In this document: piece after piece, positions 1 to 6,653 of the stretch
Layout of the letters: each line of letters begins with the position of its first letter
Position numbering within the stretch: position 1 is the first letter of the stretch
Source of the DNA: Burkholderiales bacterium
Lineage (GTDB): Bacteria; Pseudomonadota; Gammaproteobacteria; Burkholderiales; JAEUMW01
Assembly: GCA_016791285.1 (NCBI GenBank)
Contig: JAEUMX010000371.1
Location: forward strand, 1-9,417
Direction of reading: 5' to 3'
DNA length: 9,417 nucleotides
Translations under genes and position numbers: made by a program
The notes under the pieces: generated by a model
Told to the model about the DNA's origin: nothing
What the model saw: the letters and a program-made list of their open reading frames with translations, nothing else
Databases searched by the model: none

Positions 1-279
1 CCACTCCAGCCGGTTGGCTTCGGTGTTCTCGTACTCGGTGAAGCGCATCACCGTCCACGAGTTCTCCGTGAGGTTGGGCGGGTTGTCGTACACGCCGACG
101 TTGACCCCGACCTCGTCGCGGATGTCGTTCCATTCCATGCACGCCACCTGGCAGGCCTTGCAGCCGATGCACTTGGAAACATCGATGAGCTTGGAGACCT
201 CGGTCTGACGGCGCACCGAAGGCGAGGAGGTGGTGGTCGCCGAGCGCTGCTTGATGTCCAGTGATTGTAGCGATGCCAT
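1..279 (-). CDS. fdnH/fdoH-like: Formate dehydrogenase (FDH-N/O type) iron-sulfur beta subunit, N-terminal part, cut by window edge
   Basis: Only the first 93 codons are in the window; the frame is open to base 1. The protein carries electrons from the catalytic alpha subunit to the membrane cytochrome b gamma subunit through several [4Fe-4S] clusters. Visible here is the first ferredoxin cluster motif, Cys37-x2-Cys40-x2-Cys43-x3-Cys47 within [20 protein letters not shown]. It is followed by [19 protein letters not shown], which is typical of E. coli FdnH/FdoH (recalled similarity, not searched). The ATG at 279 lies 9 bp after the alpha-subunit stop. Its SD (AAGGGGG) overlaps that stop codon, so the two subunits are probably translationally coupled in one transcript. 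No N-terminal signal peptide is visible, as expected for a subunit co-exported with the Tat-targeted alpha subunit. FdnH and FdoH cannot be told apart from this fragment. Confidence 0.95.
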   Translation of the reverse strand, partial: MASLQSLDIKQRSATTTSSPSVRRQTEVSKLIDVSKCIGCKACQVACMEWNDIRDEVGVNVGVYDNPPNLTENSWTVMRFTEYENTEANRLEW

Positions 280-288
280 GGCGCCCCC

Positions 289-3200
289 TTACGCTTTCTC
301 GATGTTCACGACGAACGACTTGAACTCGGGCGTCTGGGTGTTCGCGTCGCCCACGAAAGGCGTCAAGGTGTTCGCGAGGTAGCCCATGCGCGCCACCCCC
401 TTGAAGCCCCAGTGGATCGGGATGCCCACGTGATGCACCTTCACGCCGCCGCAGTCGAGCGGCTTGATGCGCTTGGTCACGACCGCGACGGCGATGATCT
501 CGCCGCGGTTCGAGCGCACCTTCACCTTGTCGCCGGCCTTGACCCCTTTCTCCTTCGCCAGTTCCTCGCCGATCTCCACGAACTGCTGCGGCTGGATGAT
601 CGCGCACACGTCCACGTGCTTGGTCCAGTAGTGGAAATGCTCGGTCAGGCGGTAGGTCGTCGCCGCGTACGGAAAGTCCTTCGAGGTGCCGAAGGCCTCC
701 ATGTCCCCCTTGAACACGCGCGCCGCCGGATTGGAGAACGCCTTCGGGTTCTTGGGGTTCATCAGGTTCACCGGCACCGGTGATTCGAAGGGCTCGTAGT
801 GTTCCGGCAGCGGCCCGTCGGCGAGGCCAGTCGGCGCGAAGAGCCGCGCCACACCTTCGGCGTTCATGATGAAGGGTCCGACGTTCTGATCCGGTGCCGC
901 GGTCGGCGGCATGTCCGGCACGTCCGATCCGCCCCACTTGTCGCCGGACCAGTACACGAGCTTGTGTTTCGGGTTCCACGGCTTGCCGGCTACATCGCTC
1001 GATGCCCGGTTGTACAGGACTCGGCGGTTTGCCGGCCACGCCCATGCCCAACCGAGGGTTTGCCCGATGCCGTACGGATCGCTGTTGTCCCGCCGCGCCA
1101 TCTGGTTGCCGGCCTGGGTCCAGCAGCCGGCGAAGATCCAGCACCCGCACGCGGTCGAGCCGTCGTCGCGCAACATCGCGAAGCCGGGTACCTGCTCGCC
1201 CGCCTTCAGCAGCACCTTCGTCGGATCCTTGGGATCGGTCAGGTCGACGAGGGCACGACCGTTGTACTCCTTGGCCAACTCTTCGGGTGAAGGCTCGGTC
1301 GGAATCCTGTACGACCATTCGAGGTTCATGATGGGGTCCGGGAATGCGCCGCCATCCCTGGCATAGAGTGCACGCAGGCGGACGAAGAGTTCGGCCATGA
1401 TTTCCGGATCTGTCAAGGCCTCACCCGGTCCCTCGGCGCCCTTCCAGTGCCACTGCAGCCAGCGGCCGGAATTGACGATCGACCCGTCCTCTTCCGCGAA
1501 GCACGTGGTCGGAAGCCGGAAGACCTCCGTCTGGATCTTCGCCGGATCGACGTCGTTGTAGGGGCCGAAGTTCTTCCAGAATTCCGAGGTCTCGGTGGCA
1601 AGCGGATCCATCGTCACCAGGAACTTGAGTTTCGACAGCCCGTGGATGATCTTGGCCTTGTTCGGGAACGAAGCGAGCGGGTTGAACCCCTGGCAGATGT
1701 AGCCGTTCATCTTCCCCTGTCCCATCAGCTCGAACGCCTGCAGCACGTCGTACTGCTTGTCGAGCTTGGGCAGATACTCGAAGGCCCAGTTGTTCTCCTT
1801 CGTCGCCGCCTTGCCGTACCACGCCTTCATCAGGCTGACCTGGAACTTGGGAAAATTCTGCCAGTAGTTCACCTGGTTCGGGCGCAGCGGCTTGAGTGTG
1901 CGCGCCGCCACGTACTTCTCGTAGTCCTGCTCCTTCTCGCCCGGCAGCGTCATGTAGCCCGTGAGCAGGTTGCTCAGGAGTCCGAGGTCGGTCAGGCCCT
2001 GGATGTTCGAATGACCGCGCAGGGCGTTCATACCGCCGCCCGGCAGGCCGATGTTGCCGAGGAGAAGCTGCACCATCGCGCCGGTCCGGATCATCTGGGA
2101 ACCTTGGGAGTGCTGCGTCCAGCCGAGCGCGTACATGATCGTCATGACACGGTTCGGCGCGGCGGTCGAGGAGATGTGCTCGCACACCTTGAGAAACGCG
2201 TCCTGCGGCGTGCCGCAGATCTGCGACACCAGCTCCGGTGTGTACCGTGAATAGTGCTTCTTCAGGATCTGGTAGACGCAGCGCGGATGCTGCATCGTCT
2301 CGTCGACCTTGGCGTAGCCGTCATGGTCGAGTTCGTATCCCCAGGAACTCGGGTCGTAGCGGCGCTTCGTCTCGTCGTAGCCGGAGAAGATGCCTTCGTT
2401 CAGCTCGAACTTCTCGTTGATGATGAAGGTCGCGTTGGTGTAGTGCTTGACGTACTCGTGCTGGATCTTGTCGTTGCTGATCAGATAATTGATCACGCCG
2501 CCCAGGAACGCGATGTCGGTGCCGGTGCGAATCGGGGCGTAGTAGTCCGACATGGCCGCCGAGCGCGTGAAGCGCGGATCGACCACCACCAGCTTGGCCT
2601 TGTTGTGGGCCTTGGCTTCGGTGACCCACTTGAAGCCGCACGGGTGGGCTTCGGCGGCATTGCCGCCCATGATCAGGACCAGGTCGGTATTCTTGATGTC
2701 GCTCCAGTGATTCGTCATTGCACCGCGGCCAAACGTCGGGGCGAGACTCGCCACCGTCGGGCCGTGTCAGACACGCGCCTGATTATCGAATACGAGCATC
2801 CCCAGGGTGCGCACCACCTTGTGCGTGATGTAGCCCGATTCGTTGCTGGACGCGGACGCGGCGAGCATGCCCGTGGTCAGCCAGCGATTGACGGTCAGGC
2901 CGTCGGCGGTCTGCGCGACGAAATTCGCATCCCGATCCGCCTTCATCAGCTTGGCGATACGGTCGAACGCCTCTTCCCACGAGATGCGCTTCCACTCGTT
3001 GCTGGCGGGGGCGCGATACTCCGGGTACTTGAGGCGGTTCTCGCTGTGCACGAAACCGAGCAGTCCGGCCCCCTTGGGACAGAGCGTACCTCGGTTCACC
3101 GGATGATCCGGATCGCCTTCGATGTGGATGATCTCGGCCTTGGCGTTCTTTGCGTTATCGCCCAGGCTGTACATCAGGATCCCGCAGCCTACCGAACAGT

Positions 3201-3354
3201 AGGGACAGGTATTACGCGTCTCGGTCGTGCGTGCGAGCTTGAAACTGCGCGCCTCTGCCAGCACGGGCTGGGGCGAGAAGCCGAGCATGGCGAGACTGGA
3301 ACTGCTGACTCCGGCCGCGCAGACTTTGAGGAACTGCCGACGGTTGATGTCCAA
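289..3354 (-). CDS. fdnG/fdoG-like: Selenocysteine-containing formate dehydrogenase (FDH-N/O type) alpha subunit, UGA read through
   Basis: Catalytic molybdopterin subunit that oxidises formate to CO2 on the periplasmic side; 1021 residues, against about 1015 for E. coli FdnG. The start is TTG at 3354, preceded by a perfect SD (AAGGAGG, 7-nt spacing), and gives MDINRRQFLK with a twin-arginine signal (Arg5-Arg6) and likely cleavage after about Ala33. The [4Fe-4S] ligands are Cys50, Cys53, Cys57 and Cys92, with Lys94 following. At codon 196 the frame meets UGA (2769-2767) in the context NQARV-UGA-HGPTVASLAPTFGRG. This is the exact position of selenocysteine 196 in E. coli FdnG, and His197 and Arg446 (in NALRGHSN) also keep E. 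coli numbering. A SECIS hairpin follows the UGA. The frame then stays open to TAA at 291-289, ending FVVNIEKA as E. coli does. Gene callers without Sec handling would split it into 2767-3354 and 289-2754. It is neither a pseudogene nor two genes. Function requires selABC elsewhere in the genome. FdnG and FdoG are not distinguishable here. Confidence 0.96.
2730..2769 (-). promoter_or_regulatory. Bacterial SECIS element and UGA selenocysteine codon of the formate dehydrogenase alpha gene
   Basis: Counting from the U of the UGA as 1 (base 2769), the RNA folds into an upper stem GGCG (2752-2749)/CGCC (2743-2740) around loop AGUCU (2748-2744). Below it CGG (2756-2754) pairs with CCG (2739-2737), leaving U17 (base 2753) bulged. 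Loop residues G23 (2747) and U24 (2746) are present. Bulged U17 and loop G23/U24 are the features known from the E. coli fdhF SECIS to be recognised by SelB, and the AGUCU loop matches what I recall for fdnG. Pairing was done by eye; the outermost base of the element is approximate. Confidence 0.93.
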
Positions 3355-3368
3355 GTGATCCCCTCCTT
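3355..3368 (-). promoter_or_regulatory. Strong SD that fixes the TTG start of the formate dehydrogenase alpha gene
   Basis: On the minus strand AAGGAGG (3368-3362) is followed by GGATCAC and then TTG at 3354-3352, a 7-nt spacing. The SD is fully complementary to the 16S rRNA tail. This makes the rare TTG the start codon, and it yields the family-typical N-terminus MDINRRQF. A strong SD with a weak start codon may tune translation of this selenium-costly protein (inference). Confidence 0.9.
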
Positions 3369-3372
3369 AGAT

Positions 3373-3393
3373 GGTACTCCGGCATGCAGTACC
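3373..3393. repeat. Inverted repeat GGTACT/AGTACC in the leader of the formate dehydrogenase operon
   Basis: GGTACT (3373-3378) and AGTACC (3388-3393) form a perfect 6-bp stem with a 9-nt loop, 5 nt upstream of the SD at 3368-3362. In the leader RNA it could influence ribosome access, or as DNA be an operator half-site pair. The left arm overlaps the direct repeat of the MITE-like element, so it may simply be an element boundary. Confidence 0.35.
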
Positions 3394-3466
3394 TCCCTCT
3401 ACCGCGTCATTGTGCCGATTTCGCGAGCTGAACGCGTCGACGCGCGAGGCGATTCCGGTGTCTGGA

Positions 3467-3495
3467 AATATAGACCGAGTGCGAGACGCCATCAA
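3467..3495 (-). promoter_or_regulatory. Candidate sigma70 promoter for the formate dehydrogenase operon
   Basis: On the minus strand TTGATG (3495-3490, 4/6 to the -35 consensus) is separated by exactly 17 nt from TATATT (3472-3467, 5/6 to the -10). Transcription would start near 3460, giving a leader of about 105 nt before the TTG start. It is the best promoter-like pair I found in the 405-bp gap in this direction. It lies inside the MITE-like segment 3379-3598, so the operon promoter may have been brought in or altered by that insertion (inference). Confidence 0.5.
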
Positions 3496-3709
3496 CCGAC
3501 ATCGAGCGTCCGCAAGCGAAGCGCAGCCGGCTAACTCCGCCAATGCTGCGCTGCAGCGGGGCGAGCCATATGCGCTCCAGCGATAAAGTCATGCCGAAAT
3601 GGTACTTCTGAGTTAGTTAGGAGTCGGACATACTCTAAACCTTCGGTCAAGCGCCACTTCGGCCGCGCCAGGAAACGGAACCATCGAACAAGACCGCGTG
3701 GGTGAGGAC

Positions 3710-3763
3710 ATGAAGACGAGGACGAGCGACATTTCGCGCACGACCTGGGGCACGCGCTCATGA
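3710..3763 (+). CDS. Possible 17-codon leader ORF overlapping the cysT start
   Basis: ATG at 3710 opens a short frame ([17 protein letters not shown]) that ends in TGA at 3761-3763, sharing the sequence ATGA with the cysT start at 3760. GGTGA at 3701-3705 upstream could act as an SD, although the alignment to the anti-SD is off-centre. cysT has only a GGGG run (3747-3750) and no good SD of its own. Translational coupling from this ORF would therefore explain how cysT is initiated. The peptide has no recognisable motif and contains no Cys, so it does not look like a cysteine attenuator. Such a short frame can occur by chance. Confidence 0.3.
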   Translation: MKTRTSDISRTTWGTRS

Positions 3764-4617
3764 GCGCGAGTGCATTGCGCCTGCCGACGCTGCGCCGACG
3801 CCACACCGTGCTTGCAGGGTTCGGCTTGGCCCTGGGCTTCACGCTTCTTTACCTGAGCCTGATCGTGCTGATTCCGCTGTCGGCAACGTTCTTCAAGGCG
3901 GCCACGATGGGGTGGTCGGACTTCTGGGCAGCGGTGACCTCACCCCGTGTGGTGGCGTCGTACCGGCTGACTTTCGGGGCGTCCTTCCTGGCAGCATTGG
4001 TCAATGCCGTGTTCGGCACCCTGGTCGCCTGGGTGCTCGTCCGCTATTCCTTTCCGGGTCGCCGGGTGGTCGATGCGCTGGTCGATCTGCCATTCGCGTT
4101 GCCGACCGCGGTGGCGGGGATCACGCTCGCCGCGATCTACAGCGGAAACGGGTGGATCGGCCAGCTGTTCGAACCCTATGGCATCAAGATCGCCTTTACC
4201 CCGGTCGGCGTGCTGGTCGCGCTGATCTTCATCGGGTTGCCGTTCGTGGTGCGGATGGTGCAGCCGGTGCTGCAGGAGCTCGAACCCGAGCTCGAGGAAG
4301 CGGCAGCGACGCTCGGCGCAACGCGGCTCCAGACTTTCGCGCGCGTGATCTTTCCGACCATACTGCCAGCGCTGCTGACCGGGTTCGCACTTGCCTTCGC
4401 CCGCGCCATCGGTGAGTACGGTTCGGTCATCTTCATCGCCGGCAATATTCCCCTGGTCTCGGAGATCACACCGCTGCTCATCATCACGAAGCTCGAGCAG
4501 TACGACTATGCGGGGGCCACCGCGATCGCGGTGGTGATGCTCGTGATCTCTTTCATCCTGCTTCTGATCATCAATCTGCTGCAGTGGTGGACGCGCCGCC
4601 GCCGCGGCGCCGCGTGA
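3760..4617 (+). CDS. cysT: Sulfate/thiosulfate ABC transporter permease CysT (CysU)
   Basis: Inner-membrane permease that pairs with CysW to form the channel of the CysTWA sulfate/thiosulfate importer. At 285 residues it is close to E. coli CysU (277). A short basic N-terminus (LRRRH, 11-15) is followed by about six hydrophobic segments (near 19-45, 70-95, 110-128, 148-168, 203-222 and 245-275). The ABC-permease EAA loop is EAAATLGA at 180-187 with Pro199 following, and it couples to the ATPase. Family stretches [16 protein letters not shown] (109-124) and [13 protein letters not shown] support CysT rather than CysW or ModB. No other ATG, GTG or TTG lies in frame between 3760 and an upstream stop at 3703, so the start is well fixed. 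cysW follows after 10 bp. The usual partner gene sbp or cysP is not upstream. Confidence 0.95.
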   Translation: MSASALRLPTLRRRHTVLAGFGLALGFTLLYLSLIVLIPLSATFFKAATMGWSDFWAAVTSPRVVASYRLTFGASFLAALVNAVFGTLVAWVLVRYSFPGRRVVDALVDLPFALPTAVAGITLAAIYSGNGWIGQLFEPYGIKIAFTPVGVLVALIFIGLPFVVRMVQPVLQELEPELEEAAATLGATRLQTFARVIFPTILPALLTGFALAFARAIGEYGSVIFIAGNIPLVSEITPLLIITKLEQYDYAGATAIAVVMLVISFILLLIINLLQWWTRRRRGAA

Positions 4618-4627
4618 GGCCCGGAGC

Positions 4628-5503
4628 ATGAGCGCAGTCCTGTCCATCCCCGTGCCAGTGCCGTCGGTGGCTGGCGCACGCAGTAACCAGGAGTCTCCTG
4701 TCATACGCTGGATCTTGATCGGACTGGCTCTCGGCTTCCTCACCCTGTTTCTGTTCGTGCCGCTCGGGGCCGTGTTCCATGAGGCCTTGAAGAAGGGACT
4801 CGCCGTCTACTGGCGTGCGATCACGGACCCGGATGCGCTCAGCGCGATTCGCCTGACCTTGCTTACGGCAGCGATCGCGGTGCCGCTCAATCTGGTGTTC
4901 GGTGTGGCGGCGGCCTGGGCGATCGCAAAGTTCGAGTTTCCAGGCAAGAGCATCCTCACGACGCTCATCGACCTGCCGTTCTCGGTTTCCCCGGTGATCG
5001 CCGGTCTGGTGTTCGTGCTCCTGTTCGGAGCGCAGGGCTGGTTCGGTCCGTGGCTGCAGGCGCACGACATCAGGATCATCTTTGCCGTCCCTGGCATCGT
5101 GCTCGCGACCGTGTTCGTGACGTTTCCGTTCGTTGCGCGAGAACTGATTCCGTTGATGCAGGCACAGGGGGCAGAAGAAGAGGAGGCGGCCGTCGTCCTC
5201 GGCGCGAGCGGTTGGCAGACGTTCTGGCGCGTGACGCTCCCCAACATCAAGTGGGGGCTGCTGTACGGGGTCATCCTCTGCAATGCGCGCGCGATGGGCG
5301 AATTCGGCGCGGTGTCCGTCGTCTCCGGTCACATCAGGGGCGCCACCAACACGATGCCTTTGCAGGTCGAGATCCTCTACAACGAGTACAGCTTCGTCGC
5401 GGCATTCGCAGTCGCGTCCCTGCTCGCGCTGCTGGCGTTGCTGACATTGGTCGTCAAGGCCATCGTCGAGACCCGGTTTCAGGGTATTCAGGAGTCCGAA
5501 TGA
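4628..5503 (+). CDS. cysW: Sulfate/thiosulfate ABC transporter permease CysW
   Basis: Second membrane subunit of the sulfate importer, 291 residues, matching the usual CysW size. About 25 residues of poorly conserved N-terminus precede the first membrane helix (about 27-50). Further helices follow near 74-100, 113-134, 152-172, 208-230 and 265-285. The EAA loop reads [11 protein letters not shown] from residue 186, with Pro205 after it. The stretches [20 protein letters not shown] and [19 protein letters not shown] are typical of CysW. The start at 4628 has a modest SD (CGGAG, 4622-4626) that is too close for full strength. The cysT stop is 10 bp upstream, so coupling is likely. The TGA stop overlaps the ATG of cysA. 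Confidence 0.95.
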   Translation: MSAVLSIPVPVPSVAGARSNQESPVIRWILIGLALGFLTLFLFVPLGAVFHEALKKGLAVYWRAITDPDALSAIRLTLLTAAIAVPLNLVFGVAAAWAIAKFEFPGKSILTTLIDLPFSVSPVIAGLVFVLLFGAQGWFGPWLQAHDIRIIFAVPGIVLATVFVTFPFVARELIPLMQAQGAEEEEAAVVLGASGWQTFWRVTLPNIKWGLLYGVILCNARAMGEFGAVSVVSGHIRGATNTMPLQVEILYNEYSFVAAFAVASLLALLALLTLVVKAIVETRFQGIQESE

Positions 5504-6570
5504 GCATCGAGGTACGTAACGTCTCCAAGCGATTTGGCACTTTTGCCGCCCTCAAGGACGTAAGCCTGGAGGTCAGGACCGGCGAACTGCTGGCATTGCT
5601 CGGCCCTTCCGGCTCCGGGAAGACCACGCTTCTGCGGGCGATCGCGGGTCTTGAAACGATCGACGCCGGACAAGTGCTCTTCTGCGGCGAAGACACCACG
5701 TCGCAGCATGTTCGTGAACGGCGCGTGGGTTTTGTTTTCCAGCATTACGCTCTCTTCCGCCACATGACCATCTTTGACAACGTGGCCTTCGGGTTGCAGG
5801 TGCGGCCGCGACGCGCCCGCGCGCCGAAAAGCGAGGTGCGGGAAAAGGTGATGGAGCTCTTGCGGCTCGTGCAGCTGGATTGGGTTGCCGACCGTTATCC
5901 TCATCAACTCTCGGGCGGTCAGCGTCAGCGCGTCGCACTCGCCCGCGCGCTCGCGGTGGCGCCTCGGGTGCTGCTTCTCGACGAGCCGTTCGGCGCGCTC
6001 GACGCGAAAGTGCGCAAGGAACTGCGGCGCTGGCTGCGGCGCCTGCACGATGACATGCACATCACGAGCGTCTTCGTGACGCACGACCAGGAGGAGGCGC
6101 TCGAGGTGGCGGACCGCGTCGTCGTGATGAACGAAGGCCGCATCGAGCAGGTAGGCACGCCGGACGAAGTGTACGAGCATCCGGCGACACCTTTCGTGTA
6201 TAAGTTTCTGGGCAGCGTGAATCTCTTTCATGGTCGCGTGCACCAGGGGCGCGCCGAGATCGGCGACTTGGTGCTGGACGCGCCGGAGCACGCCAAGGCG
6301 AACAACGCGCCGGCCGAAGCCTACGCTCGTCCACACGAAATCGAAGTGCTGCGCGACCCGGGGCAGGAGGCGGCGATTCCCGCCACTCTGCAACGGGCAA
6401 TCCCGGTGGGTCCGCGCATTCGACTCGAACTGAATCTGGAGGAGGGGGATCAGGCAATCGAGGCGGAGGTGAGCCGGGAAGTGTGGCGCTCGCTCGACGT
6501 GCTTCCCGGCGAGCGCGTGTTTCTGCGGCCACGGCGCTTCCGGGTATTCCCGACGCCGACATTACCCTGA
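5500..6570 (+). CDS. cysA: Sulfate/thiosulfate ABC transporter ATP-binding protein CysA
   Basis: Cytoplasmic ATPase that powers CysTW; 356 residues, the normal length. All ABC motifs are intact: Walker [10 protein letters not shown] (35-43), Q-loop Gln81, signature LSGGQ (137-141), Walker B LLLDEP (158-163) and the switch His195. A TOBE-like C-terminal domain follows from about residue 240, with the CysA-like [11 protein letters not shown]. The start ATG at 5500 overlaps the cysW stop (ATGA) and has AGGAG at 5490-5494 with 5-nt spacing. The frame is open further upstream, to about 5050, but that part is the shadow of cysW in another frame. Distinguishing CysA from related importer ATPases (PotA, FbpC, ModC) relies on the operon context, which is unambiguous here. 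Confidence 0.95.
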   Translation: MSIEVRNVSKRFGTFAALKDVSLEVRTGELLALLGPSGSGKTTLLRAIAGLETIDAGQVLFCGEDTTSQHVRERRVGFVFQHYALFRHMTIFDNVAFGLQVRPRRARAPKSEVREKVMELLRLVQLDWVADRYPHQLSGGQRQRVALARALAVAPRVLLLDEPFGALDAKVRKELRRWLRRLHDDMHITSVFVTHDQEEALEVADRVVVMNEGRIEQVGTPDEVYEHPATPFVYKFLGSVNLFHGRVHQGRAEIGDLVLDAPEHAKANNAPAEAYARPHEIEVLRDPGQEAAIPATLQRAIPVGPRIRLELNLEEGDQAIEAEVSREVWRSLDVLPGERVFLRPRRFRVFPTPTLP

Positions 6571-6612
6571 TTTCGGCCTGACGCTTCCCGAAACGGTCGG
6601 TCGCTAGACCGG
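6571..6612 (+). terminator. Hairpins after cysA, possible weak transcription end
   Basis: Directly after the cysA stop, TTTCGG (6571-6576) can pair with CCGAAA (6588-6593) around an 11-nt loop. Next to it CGGTC (6594-6598) or the overlapping CGGTC (6598-6602) can pair with GACCG (6607-6611); the latter leaves a GCTA loop. Neither stem is followed by a U-tract, so this is not a canonical intrinsic terminator, and readthrough into ribF is possible. Confidence 0.25.
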
Positions 6613-6634
6613 AATGGCCGGTAAAGGCTAGAAT
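6605..6634 (+). promoter_or_regulatory. Candidate sigma70 promoter for ribF-ileS
   Basis: TAGACC (6605-6610, 4/6 to the -35 consensus) and TAGAAT (6629-6634, 5/6 to the -10) are spaced by 18 bp. Transcription would start near 6641, leaving a leader of only about 13 nt before the ribF ATG. This fits the switch from a nutrient transporter operon to housekeeping genes in the 83-bp gap. No FMN riboswitch could fit in so short a leader. Confidence 0.45.
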
Positions 6635-6653
6635 TTCAAGCCTTTGCCCAGCC

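Larger units (their letters stand above)
3371..3606. mobile_element. Possible MITE-like or dispersed repeat element with flanking 8-bp direct repeats
   Basis: The 8-mer ATGGTACT occurs at 3371-3378 and again at 3599-3606. Just inside the left copy is CGGCATG (3380-3386), and just inside the right copy is its inverse, CATGCCG (3590-3596). The order direct repeat, inverted repeat, about 220 bp, inverted repeat, direct repeat is what insertion of a small non-autonomous element with target duplication would leave. Read on the minus strand, 3570-3496 gives YGSPRCSAALAELAGCASL, a peptide resembling spurious small ORFs I recall as recurrent in betaproteobacterial genomes, which suggests the DNA is a dispersed repeat. 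That resemblance is from memory only. No transposase is encoded. Short repeats can arise by chance, so confidence is moderate at best. Confidence 0.4.
3355..3759. other. Divergent intergenic region between the formate dehydrogenase operon and cysTWA
   Basis: This 405-bp gap is the only stretch over 300 bp without a convincing gene. It holds the SD, the leader and a candidate promoter for the leftward operon, an inverted-repeat-bounded segment of about 220 bp, several short palindromes, and a 17-codon ORF just before cysT. Readings of 60-100 codons exist in several frames but show no domain, weak start contexts and no shared conservation signal I recognise. For the cysT direction I could not find a convincing -35/-10 pair; CATACT at 3629-3634 is the nearest to a -10 and has no good -35. 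Confidence 0.7.

Noticed and set aside
2767..2769. Pseudogene call for the formate dehydrogenase alpha gene due to an in-frame stop
   Set aside because: The UGA is at the selenocysteine position and is followed by a SECIS hairpin with the conserved bulged U and loop GU. The frame is intact for more than 820 further codons.
3386..3420. Possible sigma54 promoter (GGCAC region on the minus strand) upstream of the formate dehydrogenase operon
   Set aside because: The GGCAC is present, but the downstream element reads CGCGG instead of TTGC at the needed spacing.
2254..3534. 426-codon open frame on the plus strand
   Set aside because: It is mostly antisense to the formate dehydrogenase alpha gene, which is certain by motifs. 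The predicted protein has no recognisable domain.
3407..3592. 61-codon minus-strand ORF starting MTLSLERIW
   Set aside because: It lies within the putative repeat segment, has no SD of quality and no known domain. The peptide probably reflects repeat DNA, not a gene.
3531..3616. Inverted 7-mers CTAACTC and GAGTTAG
   Set aside because: They are 72 bp apart and short, with no supporting symmetry at their flanks. A chance pair is likely.
3606..3634. Possible cysT promoter (TTCTGA-17-CATACT)
   Set aside because: It matches only 3/6 and 4/6 to consensus, which is no better than background for this composition.
3531..3842. 103-codon minus-strand ORF
   Set aside because: It overlaps the cysT start antisense and has an Arg/Ser-rich, domain-free sequence. 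It is treated as a shadow plus repeat DNA.
5050..5499. Upstream extension of the cysA reading frame
   Set aside because: The frame is open only because it shadows cysW. The extension is Arg/Asp-rich with no domain, and the ATG at 5500 with AGGAG gives the canonical CysA N-terminus.
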